A stretch of DNA of 64,000 nucleotides from Kiritimatiellia bacterium. GTDB taxonomy: Bacteria > Verrucomicrobiota > Kiritimatiellia > RFP12 > UBA1067. Each line of letters opens with the position of its first letter. The first letter of the stretch is position 1. The notes under the pieces were generated by a model that made no database searches, was not told where the DNA came from, and saw only the letters and a list, made by a program, of their open reading frames with translations. Shown piece by piece: positions 29,738 through 39,117 of this stretch. Position numbers and translations under genes: made by a program. Where the stretch lies: the NCBI GenBank assembly GCA_017514235.1, contig JAFWKK010000050.1, positions 124,001 through 188,000 of the forward strand, in the 5' to 3' direction.

Positions 29738-32011
29738 TCATTTTTTTATTTCCTTAAAAGCAATCTTCACCGCATTCATGGTCGTGGAATCCGGCCCGAC
29801 ATAGATGGTGAATACCCCTGGCTCGACAACGTGTTTCAAATCCTTGTCGTAAAGGGCGAATGCGTTGTCATCCAGAGTAAACACGACAGTCTTCTCCTCA
29901 CCCGGTTCAATCCAGACTGAAGTGAACTCCTTCAACTCGCGCTCGCGTGGCAGAACGCTCGCAACTTGGTCCCGCACATACAGCTGCACGACCTCGCGGC
30001 CAGCAACACGCCCCGTGTTCTTCACGGGAACGCAGACTTGCACCGTTTCACCAATCGCGTATTCCGCCTTGTCCGTCTTCGGCTTGCCGTACTCAAACGT
30101 CGTGTAGCTCAGTCCAAAGCCGAATGGGAACAGCGGCTTGGAAGGAATGTCGGCATAGGAACAGTTGATGAACGTGCGCTTCTCGCGATAGGAGATCGGA
30201 ATCTGCCCGGCATCGTACGGAATGTACTGGCAGAGCTTTCCCGAAGGGTTCACCTCGCCGCAAAGCACCTCGGCTATGGCCTGCCCACCCATCGCGCCAG
30301 GATACCATGCGAGAATAACGGCGTCCGAAAGCCAAACGATTTCGTTCATGATGAAGGGACGTCCCGCAAATACGACCGAGACTATTTTCTTTCCTGCGCG
30401 TTTGAGCGCCCGAAGGTTTTCAAGTTCCGTGGCTGGCAGTTCAATGCGGGCTCGGCCCCTGCGTTCACCTGTGTAGTCGGTCGGCTCACCAATCGCAAGA
30501 ACAACGGTGTCGGCGCGTGGCATGCCGCCGCCCAGACCGCGCGCGATGTCGAACATGTCGATCGGTTCGCAGTCGAGGTTCGCGCCCCAGCGCTTTTTCA
30601 TCGCAGTCTTGACCGTGTCGATCTTCGTGTACGTGCCAAGGTCGATGTCTGTGCTGACGCCGTTCATCATGTCCCGGTCAATGTCGCCGCGAAGGATTTC
30701 CATGTCGTCCGTCCATGTTCCGGTAAGCCCAACGTGCCTGGAAGTGTCGAGGGGGAGGATGCCATTGTTCTTTAGAAGAACGAGCGATTCCCGCGTGAGA
30801 GCAAGCACGTCAGCTTTGTTGCGTTCCGTCATCAACGCCTTTCGCTCCTTCGCCACATCGCAGAAGCGATAGGGATCGTCGAAGAGGCCCATGAGGAATT
30901 TAAGCGCGAGCGAGCGGACGACGGCGACATTTACATCCGCCTCGTTGACCTTGCCTTCGCGCACGAGTTTTGGCAGGACGAGGAACGCGCGGCTGATCAT
31001 GTCCATGTCCACGCCTGCCTCAAGACCGCGCTTTGCCGCGTCGTCGATATCCGTTGCCGCCCCTTCGTCGATGGAAAAGGTCAGTGTCGTCCAGTCCGTC
31101 ACAAGCTGTCCGCGAAAACCCCACTGGCCGCGAAGTATGTCCGTCAGGAGATTGCGGTTGAAGTTGCACGGCACGCCCTCGCAGGCGGTGTACGCATTCA
31201 TCATCGAAAGCGCTCCGGCATCGACCGTTGCCTTGAACGGCGGCAGATGCGTCTCGAGCAGTTCGCGACGCGAAAAGTCCTTGTGGCGATAGTCTTTTCC
31301 GCCCTGAAGCGACGAGTATCCCACGAAGTGCTTGGGGCAGGCGATGATATGCTCTCCGTCCGTGAGTTCCTCGAGAGTACGCCCTTGGAATCCGCGCACA
31401 CGCGCCGCGCCGACGCGGGCGGAGAGATAGGGATCCTCGCCATGCGTACCGCCGATCCGTCCCCAACGCGGATCGTCGGACACGTCGCACTGCGGGGCGT
31501 ATGTGAGCTGGATGCCGATTGCGGCGGCTTCGCGCGCCGAAACGGCCTCGGCCTTCTCAATGGCCGCGTCATCCCAACTACAGGCAATGGCAATCTCAAT
31601 TGGAAGCGTCGTCACCCAGCCATGCGTGATGTCCTCGTGTATCATGAGCGGAATGCCGAGACGGGAATGTTTCATCTTGAACTCCTGCATCCGGCGTGTG
31701 TCTTTCGCGCTCATAACGCGCATCATGGCGCCGATTTCGTTCTGGCACACCATGTTGGTGTAAACGCTCCAGCAGTCCTTCCCTAAACACCTGTAGTCGT
31801 AGAGCATCAGCTCGCCGGCCTTCTCCTCAAGTGTCATCCTGGAGCAAAGTTCCCTTGCCCGCGCTTCGGCCCGGTCAAGGAGGGAATAGTCAAACTTCTC
31901 AGGTGCCGTCCGCCCTCCAGCAAGAGCGGGAACGCAGACAAACGCCAAGATGGCTGTCATGCACATAACGGTACATGCCGTAGCAAGGCATTTCAACGTC
32001 TCTTTTCTCAT
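29738..32011 (-). CDS. Secreted GH3 family beta-glycosidase
   Basis: GH3 enzymes release beta-linked glucose, xylose or related sugars from oligosaccharides. The 757 residues show the full bacterial layout: signal peptide (about 1-32), N-terminal barrel with CPKHFVGY (225-232) and FRGQLVTDW with the nucleophile Asp306, a middle alpha/beta sandwich (about 390-620), and a C-terminal fibronectin-III domain ending FTIYVGPDS. TDW replaces the usual SDW, which is a mild change. The ATG overlaps the stop of the upstream fusion gene by four bases (ATGA), so the two are translationally coupled. The signal-peptide DNA is shared with that same upstream gene. Confidence 0.94.
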   Translation of the reverse strand: MRKETLKCLATACTVMCMTAILAFVCVPALAGGRTAPEKFDYSLLDRAEARARELCSRMTLEEKAGELMLYDYRCLGKDCWSVYTNMVCQNEIGAMMRVMSAKDTRRMQEFKMKHSRLGIPLMIHEDITHGWVTTLPIEIAIACSWDDAAIEKAEAVSAREAAAIGIQLTYAPQCDVSDDPRWGRIGGTHGEDPYLSARVGAARVRGFQGRTLEELTDGEHIIACPKHFVGYSSLQGGKDYRHKDFSRRELLETHLPPFKATVDAGALSMMNAYTACEGVPCNFNRNLLTDILRGQWGFRGQLVTDWTTLTFSIDEGAATDIDDAAKRGLEAGVDMDMISRAFLVLPKLVREGKVNEADVNVAVVRSLALKFLMGLFDDPYRFCDVAKERKALMTERNKADVLALTRESLVLLKNNGILPLDTSRHVGLTGTWTDDMEILRGDIDRDMMNGVSTDIDLGTYTKIDTVKTAMKKRWGANLDCEPIDMFDIARGLGGGMPRADTVVLAIGEPTDYTGERRGRARIELPATELENLRALKRAGKKIVSVVFAGRPFIMNEIVWLSDAVILAWYPGAMGGQAIAEVLCGEVNPSGKLCQYIPYDAGQIPISYREKRTFINCSYADIPSKPLFPFGFGLSYTTFEYGKPKTDKAEYAIGETVQVCVPVKNTGRVAGREVVQLYVRDQVASVLPRERELKEFTSVWIEPGEEKTVVFTLDDNAFALYDKDLKHVVEPGVFTIYVGPDSTTMNAVKIAFKEIKK

Positions 32012-35000
32012 CGCTTGCTTTCCCCCAGTTGTATGGCGTTGGCGCCAGACTTAAGTTCCTTGACTTGTTCTTTCCATACAAACTCGCCTGTGACACCCGT
32101 CGGCAGCAAGACCGACCCGGACACGCCATCCCCATCGAATGCAAGATCGGTTTCCACAAATCCCCTGGGGTGCGGTGTCCGCGACCTGATGAAACGCAAA
32201 GCACCGGGACTGGGCGCCACCCGCACACGCCCGAAGAATGATGCTGCCGACGTTACGCCCGCAAGTCCGCGCTGCATGAACACCAGAGGATGCGCCCCCC
32301 ACGCATGACAGTCGCTCCGCGCCTCGCGCTCGCGCTCGCCGCTGTCCGGCGATTCAAGCGGCGTCTTGAGGTTCTGTCGTACATATTTCCTCCACAGGTC
32401 AAGACGCTTGAGGAAAAGATCGCCACGTCCAAACTTGAAATACGCGTCAAAAAGATGATAGGAGAAATAGACCGTACACCTCGCAAGACCGGAATCAGAC
32501 ACAAGACCGCCAAACACGCGCTTGGCTCTCTCCCCTGAAATCGAACGACACGCCAACGCCAGGCATTGCGCATGTTCGGAGAACACATCATGTCGTGCCG
32601 TATCGGCGTAAAGTCCACGTCCTTCGTCCCAGAACAGCCGCTCGGCTGCGGCAAACGTCCTGGCCGCATGGCGTTCGCGCATTTGCGCCATCCCTTCATG
32701 TCCAAGCGCGCGTTCGACGTCCGCAACGCCCTCAAGCGTCATCGCCCAGTAGAAGTTGTTCACGGCAGATGGACGATCCGTATCGCCGTCCGGCGCATTG
32801 CCGCTCTCCCAGCTCGGCACCCAATCGACGAAGCTCCATCCCGGCAACGCCGCCAACAGTCCGTCTTCATTCTCATATTGCGCTATGGCATCGACCGTAT
32901 GGCGTAGCCCCGGCAACCGCGCCTTGAGCCAGTCCACGTTCGCATGGCAACGCACATAGTCGGCATACATCATCAGCTGGCACATGGAATAGGTGACCGA
33001 CTCCTGAAGCCCGCGCGAAGGATGGTTCATCGGCACCATGCCGCTGTCCCTGCGCCCGTAGTCAAATAGTTCAATGGCGCGGCGAATCAACCTGTCGTCG
33101 CCACTCATCGCCGCCAGCACCCTCAGTTCCACACGCGAGTCACCGGGGTACATCTGCTGTTCGTAGAACGGGCAATCGAAAAGCATCTCGTGGGCGCACA
33201 TCTGCATGCCTCTTGAGCAAAGCCGACGAATGGGAGCCAGCGTCTCGTCGTCGCACTCAAACCAGCTCTCGTCCTCAACCGGATAGCGCGACTCCACAAT
33301 GGCGACGTCATCCACCGTCAGCGGAGCATCCGCCGTCTCCATGACAATCTTCAACCACCGTCCGCACCGCCACCACGGCGTCGTGAATTCCGCCCCCTTC
33401 CGTCCATCCGAGAGAAACAAATCAGTAAAGCCGACGAAATTCTTTCCCTGCCACTCGCTGCGATCGTGCACCTTGCGCCCGTTCGCCTCACGCATCGCCT
33501 CGCTCCATCCCCATGTCATACGTGCGCCCTTGCCGCCTGAAGTCCTTAGCACGGGATAGGCGCAGTAGTAGTTCTCCAAATCCCAAAGGATTTCCTTCCG
33601 CGTCCGAGGCGGAACGGTGAACGGCGCACCTTTCGAGACGCCTCCAGTCCTGAACGCACCGGGGCGGACGCACCGCTCTGTCTGGTCTGGCAGCTGCGAA
33701 GGGAAAAGAATCCAGCCATGACGCCGTATGCCGACCCGATTGTCCGCCGTCGTCCTCACGGCGGGGCGCACCACAGCGGCGTTCGTCCAGACTTGCGGAC
33801 ACTCCGACAGCAGCCCCGTCCCCTTGACCGAGAACCCGGATCCGCAACCCCAAGAACCAGCGCATTCAAGGGATGCGTCACTATGCGTCCCTTTCAGTTC
33901 GCCAACCTGCCATGCGGCCTTGCCCGTTGAAAGAAGCGCGTCAAACTCTCCCTCCGCCTTGAGGATGAATCCGCCGCGCCACGAGAGCTGCGCAAGCGGA
34001 GCCGCCTCGCCGATCCGCCACACGACCGCCTCCATCGTGTGTTCGCCTGCAGGCATGTAAATGTCGTACGTCTGGTACGTCCAGTTCTCGACCGTCCCGC
34101 GATTCGGTCCGCGCCCGACAATCTTTCCGTCCAGCATCAGCACAAACCGCTCGTCCGCGCTCGCGTCCACACGCGCCGTCCCGCCGGGCGAATGAAAAGC
34201 GCGCCGGAATCTCAGGTAACGTTCCGGCGCGATTGCGATTTCATCGACAAGGTTTGCAGGCCATATCCACGCCGCCGTATCGACGGGCTGCACCACATGC
34301 ACTCCCGCGTCGCCGCGGGAGTGTCGTTCTGGCCGGAACACCCGTTTGCCAACGGTCTCCGCGCCCTTCAGCCTTATGATCGTCACGCCGATTGGCGGCA
34401 GGCCAACGTCAAGGCAACCGTCTTTGAGCGTGACAGTACCATTGCCGAACACCGGCGACAGGCTGCCCACGACCTGTGTCGGCGACAGTTTCAGGCTCAT
34501 CCGCTCCCGCGAGGCGTTCACGAAAAGCACCCATGTGTCGCCATCGTGCGACCATGCCCGCCAGCCCAGACGTTCGGGGACGGGCGAGCGGAATCCGAAA
34601 TCAGACGGGTCGGCAAGCAGCATCGGGGAGAGGTCGCTTATCTCCCGCGCCACGTTGCAGCATTCGCGCCAGCGCCTCTCGAACGGGTCTTTGTGGTTCA
34701 TCCGCTCAAGAAGGAAGTAGGCGTAGTAGACGATGCCGTTTGCGCCGCCGGCGATGGACTGCCACGACATGTTCCGCATTTCATCTTCCGTCGGGGCGCG
34801 TTCGCCGTTCTTCGCCGGTTTGCGGTACGCACACCAGTCGAATATCTGCGGTACCTGCCAGATAGCCCGCGTACCCATCGAACCCTCGTCCATGGCGCGG
34901 ACGTCCAGCAGCACCCTGCCGATGTCACCGGGAATGGGGTAGGGGTCGGAACCATGCACATCTGCCGTCTTGACGTATCCGCGCGCATCATTGACCTGGT

Positions 35001-36327
35001 AGATCACGCCCCACGTCGGATGCTCAGGGTCGAGCCGCTCAAGTAAATCGCGCCGTGCGGAAAGCTTCCCCGCCTTGCTGATGTCCGATTCATCGTTCAC
35101 GTACCATGCCAGCAGCGCAGGCTTGTCCTTGAACTGCGCAACCTTGTCCGCGACATATCTGGCTTCGTCGGACTCAGACGCAATTTCCTTCGGGCAGTGC
35201 CCGGAACCCGCATACGCATCCTTCAGCGAGACGAACGTCATGAGTCCATTTGTCCACGCACAGTCCATCTCCTCTGACGTCGTCATCGAATACGGCATGA
35301 TGCAGTTGAACGGCGAATCCTTCCAGTAGCGATGAATCAAATTGGTGTCAAGCGAACCGGCATAGAGGCCAAGAGGAAAGAACCGCTTGCCGCCGACAAC
35401 CGTCCTCCGGTGCCTGTCGATCCACACGCGGCGGTTTGGCGGCGCGTCAAGCCTGGTGAACTCAAGCGAAGCCGCCCCCATCTTCTTTCCGTCTTTCCCC
35501 GACAGCTGAAACGTGACGGTGTTTCGTCCCTTCTCCAGTCTGGAGACGGGCAGGGTCAGCACGGCGCGGTCTGCCGCGACGGTCTGCGCAGGAACCTGAC
35601 GGCTTTTGCCGTTCGAAAGCGGCACGGTGAACGTTCCCTTGACCGTCTTCGGGTCTATTCCGCAGACGGAGAGGTCGAGCGCCGCCGAAAACGTCACGTT
35701 GCCTTCCCATGCCGCATCGCGGTAGCAGTCGCTGATCATCGTGGCCACGGGGTCTTCGCCGACTTCGCAAAGCCTGATGTCGTCGAAGTAGGCCGTGCCC
35801 GCCGTGCCGTTCTCGACCCCGACCATCAACGCGACGAATCCCGCATTGGACGGAAGACGTCCGGTGATTCCAGATATCTGCTGCCATTCCTTGCTCGTTC
35901 CCTTTGGCCCGACTGGATATATCTCTCCGAGGTACTTGCCATTTTCATCGCACCAGTCAATCCAGATGCTCGCCCCATGGGTGCCGCTTGCAAGGTTCTC
36001 GGTGCGAACCCATGCTTCGTAGCGATAGTGGCGTCCCGGCTTTATGCGGACGCGCTGCGACATGATGGAACGCCCCTGTTCGGGTTTTGTGGCGAAGTCC
36101 CATTTCACCGCCCGTGTGCCGTTGCGCCCCTCGCCGTCAGCGACGGAGAACTGTCCGCCCCTGAACTTCCACGCAACCAGTTTCCCACCGGCTGCAAGAG
36201 GCGTCTCAAAGTCTGGGTTTTCGAGAACGCTCTCCCCATACCGTCCTTCCACAAGCGCGGCGGAGCAGACATACGGCGACACGGCTGTCATGCACATAAC
36301 AGTGCATGCCGTTACAAGATTCTTCAT
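32008..36327 (-). CDS. Double-enzyme fusion: CBM plus TIM-barrel glycosidase plus GH78-type alpha-L-rhamnosidase
   Basis: The 1439 residues comprise a signal peptide (about 1-24), a carbohydrate-binding-like beta-sandwich (about 32-195), and a barrel (about 295-640, with LLAWYVNDES, VIYQVNDARG and GSDPYPIPGD) that is collinear with the whole 641-residue protein at 48202-50127. From about residue 690 comes a second enzyme with GH78 features: WIWPANL, a D-shaped beta domain, an (alpha/alpha)6 barrel with FYEQQMYPGDSRVELR, the GH78-type catalytic region, WSFVDWVPSW, and a closing beta domain. GH78 enzymes remove alpha-L-rhamnose from plant pectins and glycosides. Two active sites on one chain suggest sequential attack on one substrate. 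Confidence 0.85.
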   Translation of the reverse strand: MKNLVTACTVMCMTAVSPYVCSAALVEGRYGESVLENPDFETPLAAGGKLVAWKFRGGQFSVADGEGRNGTRAVKWDFATKPEQGRSIMSQRVRIKPGRHYRYEAWVRTENLASGTHGASIWIDWCDENGKYLGEIYPVGPKGTSKEWQQISGITGRLPSNAGFVALMVGVENGTAGTAYFDDIRLCEVGEDPVATMISDCYRDAAWEGNVTFSAALDLSVCGIDPKTVKGTFTVPLSNGKSRQVPAQTVAADRAVLTLPVSRLEKGRNTVTFQLSGKDGKKMGAASLEFTRLDAPPNRRVWIDRHRRTVVGGKRFFPLGLYAGSLDTNLIHRYWKDSPFNCIMPYSMTTSEEMDCAWTNGLMTFVSLKDAYAGSGHCPKEIASESDEARYVADKVAQFKDKPALLAWYVNDESDISKAGKLSARRDLLERLDPEHPTWGVIYQVNDARGYVKTADVHGSDPYPIPGDIGRVLLDVRAMDEGSMGTRAIWQVPQIFDWCAYRKPAKNGERAPTEDEMRNMSWQSIAGGANGIVYYAYFLLERMNHKDPFERRWRECCNVAREISDLSPMLLADPSDFGFRSPVPERLGWRAWSHDGDTWVLFVNASRERMSLKLSPTQVVGSLSPVFGNGTVTLKDGCLDVGLPPIGVTIIRLKGAETVGKRVFRPERHSRGDAGVHVVQPVDTAAWIWPANLVDEIAIAPERYLRFRRAFHSPGGTARVDASADERFVLMLDGKIVGRGPNRGTVENWTYQTYDIYMPAGEHTMEAVVWRIGEAAPLAQLSWRGGFILKAEGEFDALLSTGKAAWQVGELKGTHSDASLECAGSWGCGSGFSVKGTGLLSECPQVWTNAAVVRPAVRTTADNRVGIRRHGWILFPSQLPDQTERCVRPGAFRTGGVSKGAPFTVPPRTRKEILWDLENYYCAYPVLRTSGGKGARMTWGWSEAMREANGRKVHDRSEWQGKNFVGFTDLFLSDGRKGAEFTTPWWRCGRWLKIVMETADAPLTVDDVAIVESRYPVEDESWFECDDETLAPIRRLCSRGMQMCAHEMLFDCPFYEQQMYPGDSRVELRVLAAMSGDDRLIRRAIELFDYGRRDSGMVPMNHPSRGLQESVTYSMCQLMMYADYVRCHANVDWLKARLPGLRHTVDAIAQYENEDGLLAALPGWSFVDWVPSWESGNAPDGDTDRPSAVNNFYWAMTLEGVADVERALGHEGMAQMRERHAARTFAAAERLFWDEGRGLYADTARHDVFSEHAQCLALACRSISGERAKRVFGGLVSDSGLARCTVYFSYHLFDAYFKFGRGDLFLKRLDLWRKYVRQNLKTPLESPDSGEREREARSDCHAWGAHPLVFMQRGLAGVTSAASFFGRVRVAPSPGALRFIRSRTPHPRGFVETDLAFDGDGVSGSVLLPTGVTGEFVWKEQVKELKSGANAIQLGESKR

Positions 36328-36367
36328 TGACGTCTTTCTCTAAATCAACCCATTTAACGAAACTGTC

Positions 36368-36646
36368 TTACCGAATGCTGATTATCATACCAAGCGGCTC
36401 GCGAGAGTCGAAGTTGAGTCCGCCGAGCATCACGTCAAAGCAGGAGACGAAGTCAAGCGGCTCCGCAGACGTGCCGAGGTTGACAACATTCGCTTCGCTC
36501 TTTGCCGCCGGCGCGAATCCCGTCACGGACGCCACCGCTGCGGCCGGAGTGCCGCCCGTACCTTCTCCATCAGCCGCCACGCGCATATTAACCGGGCAGC
36601 ACAGACGGAAGCCTATCGTATAATAACAGGCATCTGGCGCACAAGT
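36368..36646 (-). other. Shifted-frame continuation of SUMF1 paralog 4
   Basis: Downstream of the G8 tract the adjacent frame encodes YYTIGFRLCCPVN, the expected SUMF1 C-terminus (compare IGFRLYCP and IGYRLACL in the paralogs), then about 70 further residues rich in Ala, Gly and Val up to a stop at 36368. It has no start of its own and makes sense only as the rest of the upstream gene. Confidence 0.7.
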
Positions 36647-37829
36647 CCCCCCCCACCGAATGGAATCCAACACTGGCCTGCCATGGATGATGCGCGAACG
36701 AGCCGCCACGACAGATGCGTGCCGTTCCCGTACTCGGCCCCGTCGGTGCCGTCACCTCCGAACCCGCGACAGCATAGTTCTCGGAATACCAGTCAAGGCA
36801 CCACTCCCACACGTTGCCGTGCATATCATAGAGTCCATAGGCGTTCGGTAGCAGCAGACCCGGAATCTGCATCTGCATGTTCCTGTTGCTGCCATCCACA
36901 TATTTGGCTACGGGATACTGCGTTCCTCCGTGCGCCGTGAAGTCAGATGCATCACCCCATCCGTATTCAGGGAACATGGCCGAATCGTTGCCGAAGTAAT
37001 ATATCGTGGCAGTGCCAGCACGGCAGGCAAACTCCCATTCGGCTTCCGTCGGCAGATCGATTCCATCAAGACCTGACTGCGTACGGAACTGTCCGATAAT
37101 GCTGTCCGCAGCCACGGCATGGCCGTCATTCGGCCAGTCATGTCCCGACGTCGCGCCTCGCAATTCCTCGTAGCGTGTCGTATTGTCGGGACGCGCCCCC
37201 TTGGTGGATGTCTGGGAAGAGGCCGCCATCATGTTCCGCTGTTCGAACGTCACGGGGAATACGCCCATGTAGTAGTCGTTCGTGAGCGTGACATAGTGGG
37301 CGACCTCCTTGTCATCGCCACTGACAGGAGTGGATTGCCCCATCTGCCAGCGGACTCCGGCCGCCGGAATCTTGCTGAACACCATCTGGTATTTCCGCGA
37401 CAGGTCGCTCACCACACCGCACGGCACCGCCTCGGCGGCAGCGTAGAAGTTCACATTCGACGCCATGCCCAGCATCACCACCATGTACGGCGGCGGATTT
37501 TCAAGCGACCACGGCGTCACTGCAATCTGGCAATCTTCCGTCGAAAGGTTGACGGGCCAGTCTTCACGCGGCTGCCATGTGAGCGTATGGGCGCCGGCGG
37601 CAAGTTTTTTGTTTACGTCGCCCCAGACTGACCTGACGTTGCCCGCGCCGATGGAGACGCCGTTCGTCAGCACATCCAAGGTGACGATGGCCGGTTCGCT
37701 CAAGGTGTAGTTTACCGTGATTTCACGTGTATCGGCATCCTGGACGGCCGAAACGACGGTCACTGTCGGTGCGGCCAAGGCGGCAAGCGATCCGAGAAGC
37801 GTGGAAACGGTCAATGCAAAACGTTTCAT
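36588..37829 (-). CDS. Secreted SUMF1/FGE-fold protein, paralog 4, frameshifted near the C-terminus
   Basis: The 413-residue reading frame has signal peptide (about 1-19), Ig-like region (TREITVNYTLSEPAIVTLDV) and FGE-type domain (NDYYMGVFPVTFEQR, IDLPTEAEWEFACRAG, NAYGLYDMHGNVWEWCLDW). After GFHSVGG it reads through a run of eight G (36647-36654 on the plus strand) into a tail that resembles no paralog. Removing one G puts the gene into the frame encoding YYTIGFRLCCP and extends it to 36368, for about 486 residues. It may be a phase-variable gene, a recent mutation or a sequence error. Start at 37829 with AGGAGACAAC upstream. Confidence 0.8.
   Translation of the reverse strand: MKRFALTVSTLLGSLAALAAPTVTVVSAVQDADTREITVNYTLSEPAIVTLDVLTNGVSIGAGNVRSVWGDVNKKLAAGAHTLTWQPREDWPVNLSTEDCQIAVTPWSLENPPPYMVVMLGMASNVNFYAAAEAVPCGVVSDLSRKYQMVFSKIPAAGVRWQMGQSTPVSGDDKEVAHYVTLTNDYYMGVFPVTFEQRNMMAASSQTSTKGARPDNTTRYEELRGATSGHDWPNDGHAVAADSIIGQFRTQSGLDGIDLPTEAEWEFACRAGTATIYYFGNDSAMFPEYGWGDASDFTAHGGTQYPVAKYVDGSNRNMQMQIPGLLLPNAYGLYDMHGNVWEWCLDWYSENYAVAGSEVTAPTGPSTGTARICRGGSFAHHPWQASVGFHSVGGDLCARCLLLYDRLPSVLPG
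36647..36654. repeat. Homopolymer of eight C (G8 on the coding strand) at a frameshift
   Basis: Eight C residues inside SUMF1 paralog 4. Seven would restore the conserved C-terminal frame; eight give an early divergent ending. It is one of two long G runs in coding orientation in the window. Confidence 0.85.
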
Positions 37830-37862
37830 CTTGTTGTCTCCTTTCTTCGTTGTTTCTGCCAA

Positions 37863-39101
37863 CTACCGCATATCGACGCCGCAGACGAGGCGGTAGATTC
37901 CGTATGCACCGCTGCCGGTGTGCGTGTATGTCTGCCCCGACGAACGGGAACATGAGCGCTGGTAGTCGGCATCGTATGGCCAAGCACCCGAATGAAGTAC
38001 ATGCTTGTTGTTCCCGTCGTTCGGCGGCCCCTTTGGATCGACCTGAAGCTCCCCCTCCTTTGCGTACGAATCGCCTTCCACGTACCAGTCGTTGCACAGC
38101 TCGAATCCAAGCCCGAGCATGTCGTACAGTCCATACGGATTGGGCAGAAGCAAGCCAACGTGCTGGATCGCGCTCGATCCCGATCCTCCGTACTTCGTGT
38201 AGTCGGACCCCTTGTACCATGCGTACTTCGGCAAATCGGCGGTCACTACGCCGAACCGGGGATGCGCCGTGCCGCCGAGACAGGCGAACTCCCACTGCGC
38301 ATCAGACGGCAGGTCAAAAGTCGCGATGCCCGTAAAGGCCCGGAGCTTGCCAATGGGCAGGGATGGATCGACGGCCTGACCATTGGCCTGCCAGTCGTAT
38401 GTCGGGAGCGCTCCGCGAAGATCCGCGGCACTTACGTTCTGTTGCGGGTAGTATTGGTACGAAAGGTCTGTCGAGCCTGGGCTGGCGAACAGCTTGTGCT
38501 GACGATACGTGACCGGGAACACGCCGATGTAGTAGTCTTTCGTGAGGATGACGGGATAGGTTACTTCGGCGGCCCAATGCCCCGTCTCCTGTCCCTGACT
38601 GGAACCCTTGCGCCAGCGAACTCCCGCCGCATGGATGCGACGCATCAGCAGCTTGCCGGTCTTGTAGAGGGCATTCGTCACGCCAAGTGGAACCGCCTCG
38701 GCATTCGCGTACCAGACGCGGTTGGACGGCATGGTGAGATCAACGGCCATGTAGTCCGGCGGGTTGTCAAGCGCATGGGCCTTTACCTTCACCGAGACAG
38801 AGCCGTCCACGACAAAACGGTCAGACCATTCACGCGGCTGCCAGAAGATCGTGCGACTGCCCGGCTGCACTATGACATTCACGTCGCCCCATGCGGCGCG
38901 AAGCGGAAATCCTCCGATGGTCACGCCGTTGGTGAACACTTCGAAGGTTACGATGGCGGGCGCGCCGGTCAGCGTGTAGGAGATTGTCACCTTGCGGTCC
39001 ACGCCCTGCGACACTACCGGCTCGCCGGAAATGCCTGGGTCGGCGGCAAACGCCGTTGCCGCAAAGAGAAGAACCGTTGCCAGATTGAAAAGCGTTTTCA
39101 T
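37863..39101 (-). CDS. Secreted SUMF1/FGE-fold protein, paralog 5
   Basis: A 412-residue protein: signal peptide (about 1-20), Ig-like region (DRKVTISYTLTGAPAIVTFEV), the block PDYMAVDLTMPSNRVWYANAEAVPLGV, and the FGE-type domain (KDYYIGVFPVTYRQH, FDLPSDAQWEFACLGG, NPYGLYDMLGLGFELCNDW). It is more divergent than the others in the glycine-rich core motif (DMLGLGFE for DMHGNVWE), so a canonical fold-stabilising tryptophan is changed. The C-terminus ends YGIYRLVCGVDMR. The start at 39101 follows AAAGGAACGCG. Paralogs 4 and 5 are separated by 33 bases and share an orientation and probably a transcript. Confidence 0.83.
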   Translation of the reverse strand: MKTLFNLATVLLFAATAFAADPGISGEPVVSQGVDRKVTISYTLTGAPAIVTFEVFTNGVTIGGFPLRAAWGDVNVIVQPGSRTIFWQPREWSDRFVVDGSVSVKVKAHALDNPPDYMAVDLTMPSNRVWYANAEAVPLGVTNALYKTGKLLMRRIHAAGVRWRKGSSQGQETGHWAAEVTYPVILTKDYYIGVFPVTYRQHKLFASPGSTDLSYQYYPQQNVSAADLRGALPTYDWQANGQAVDPSLPIGKLRAFTGIATFDLPSDAQWEFACLGGTAHPRFGVVTADLPKYAWYKGSDYTKYGGSGSSAIQHVGLLLPNPYGLYDMLGLGFELCNDWYVEGDSYAKEGELQVDPKGPPNDGNNKHVLHSGAWPYDADYQRSCSRSSGQTYTHTGSGAYGIYRLVCGVDMR

Positions 39102-39117
39102 GTTTCGCGTTCCTTTC

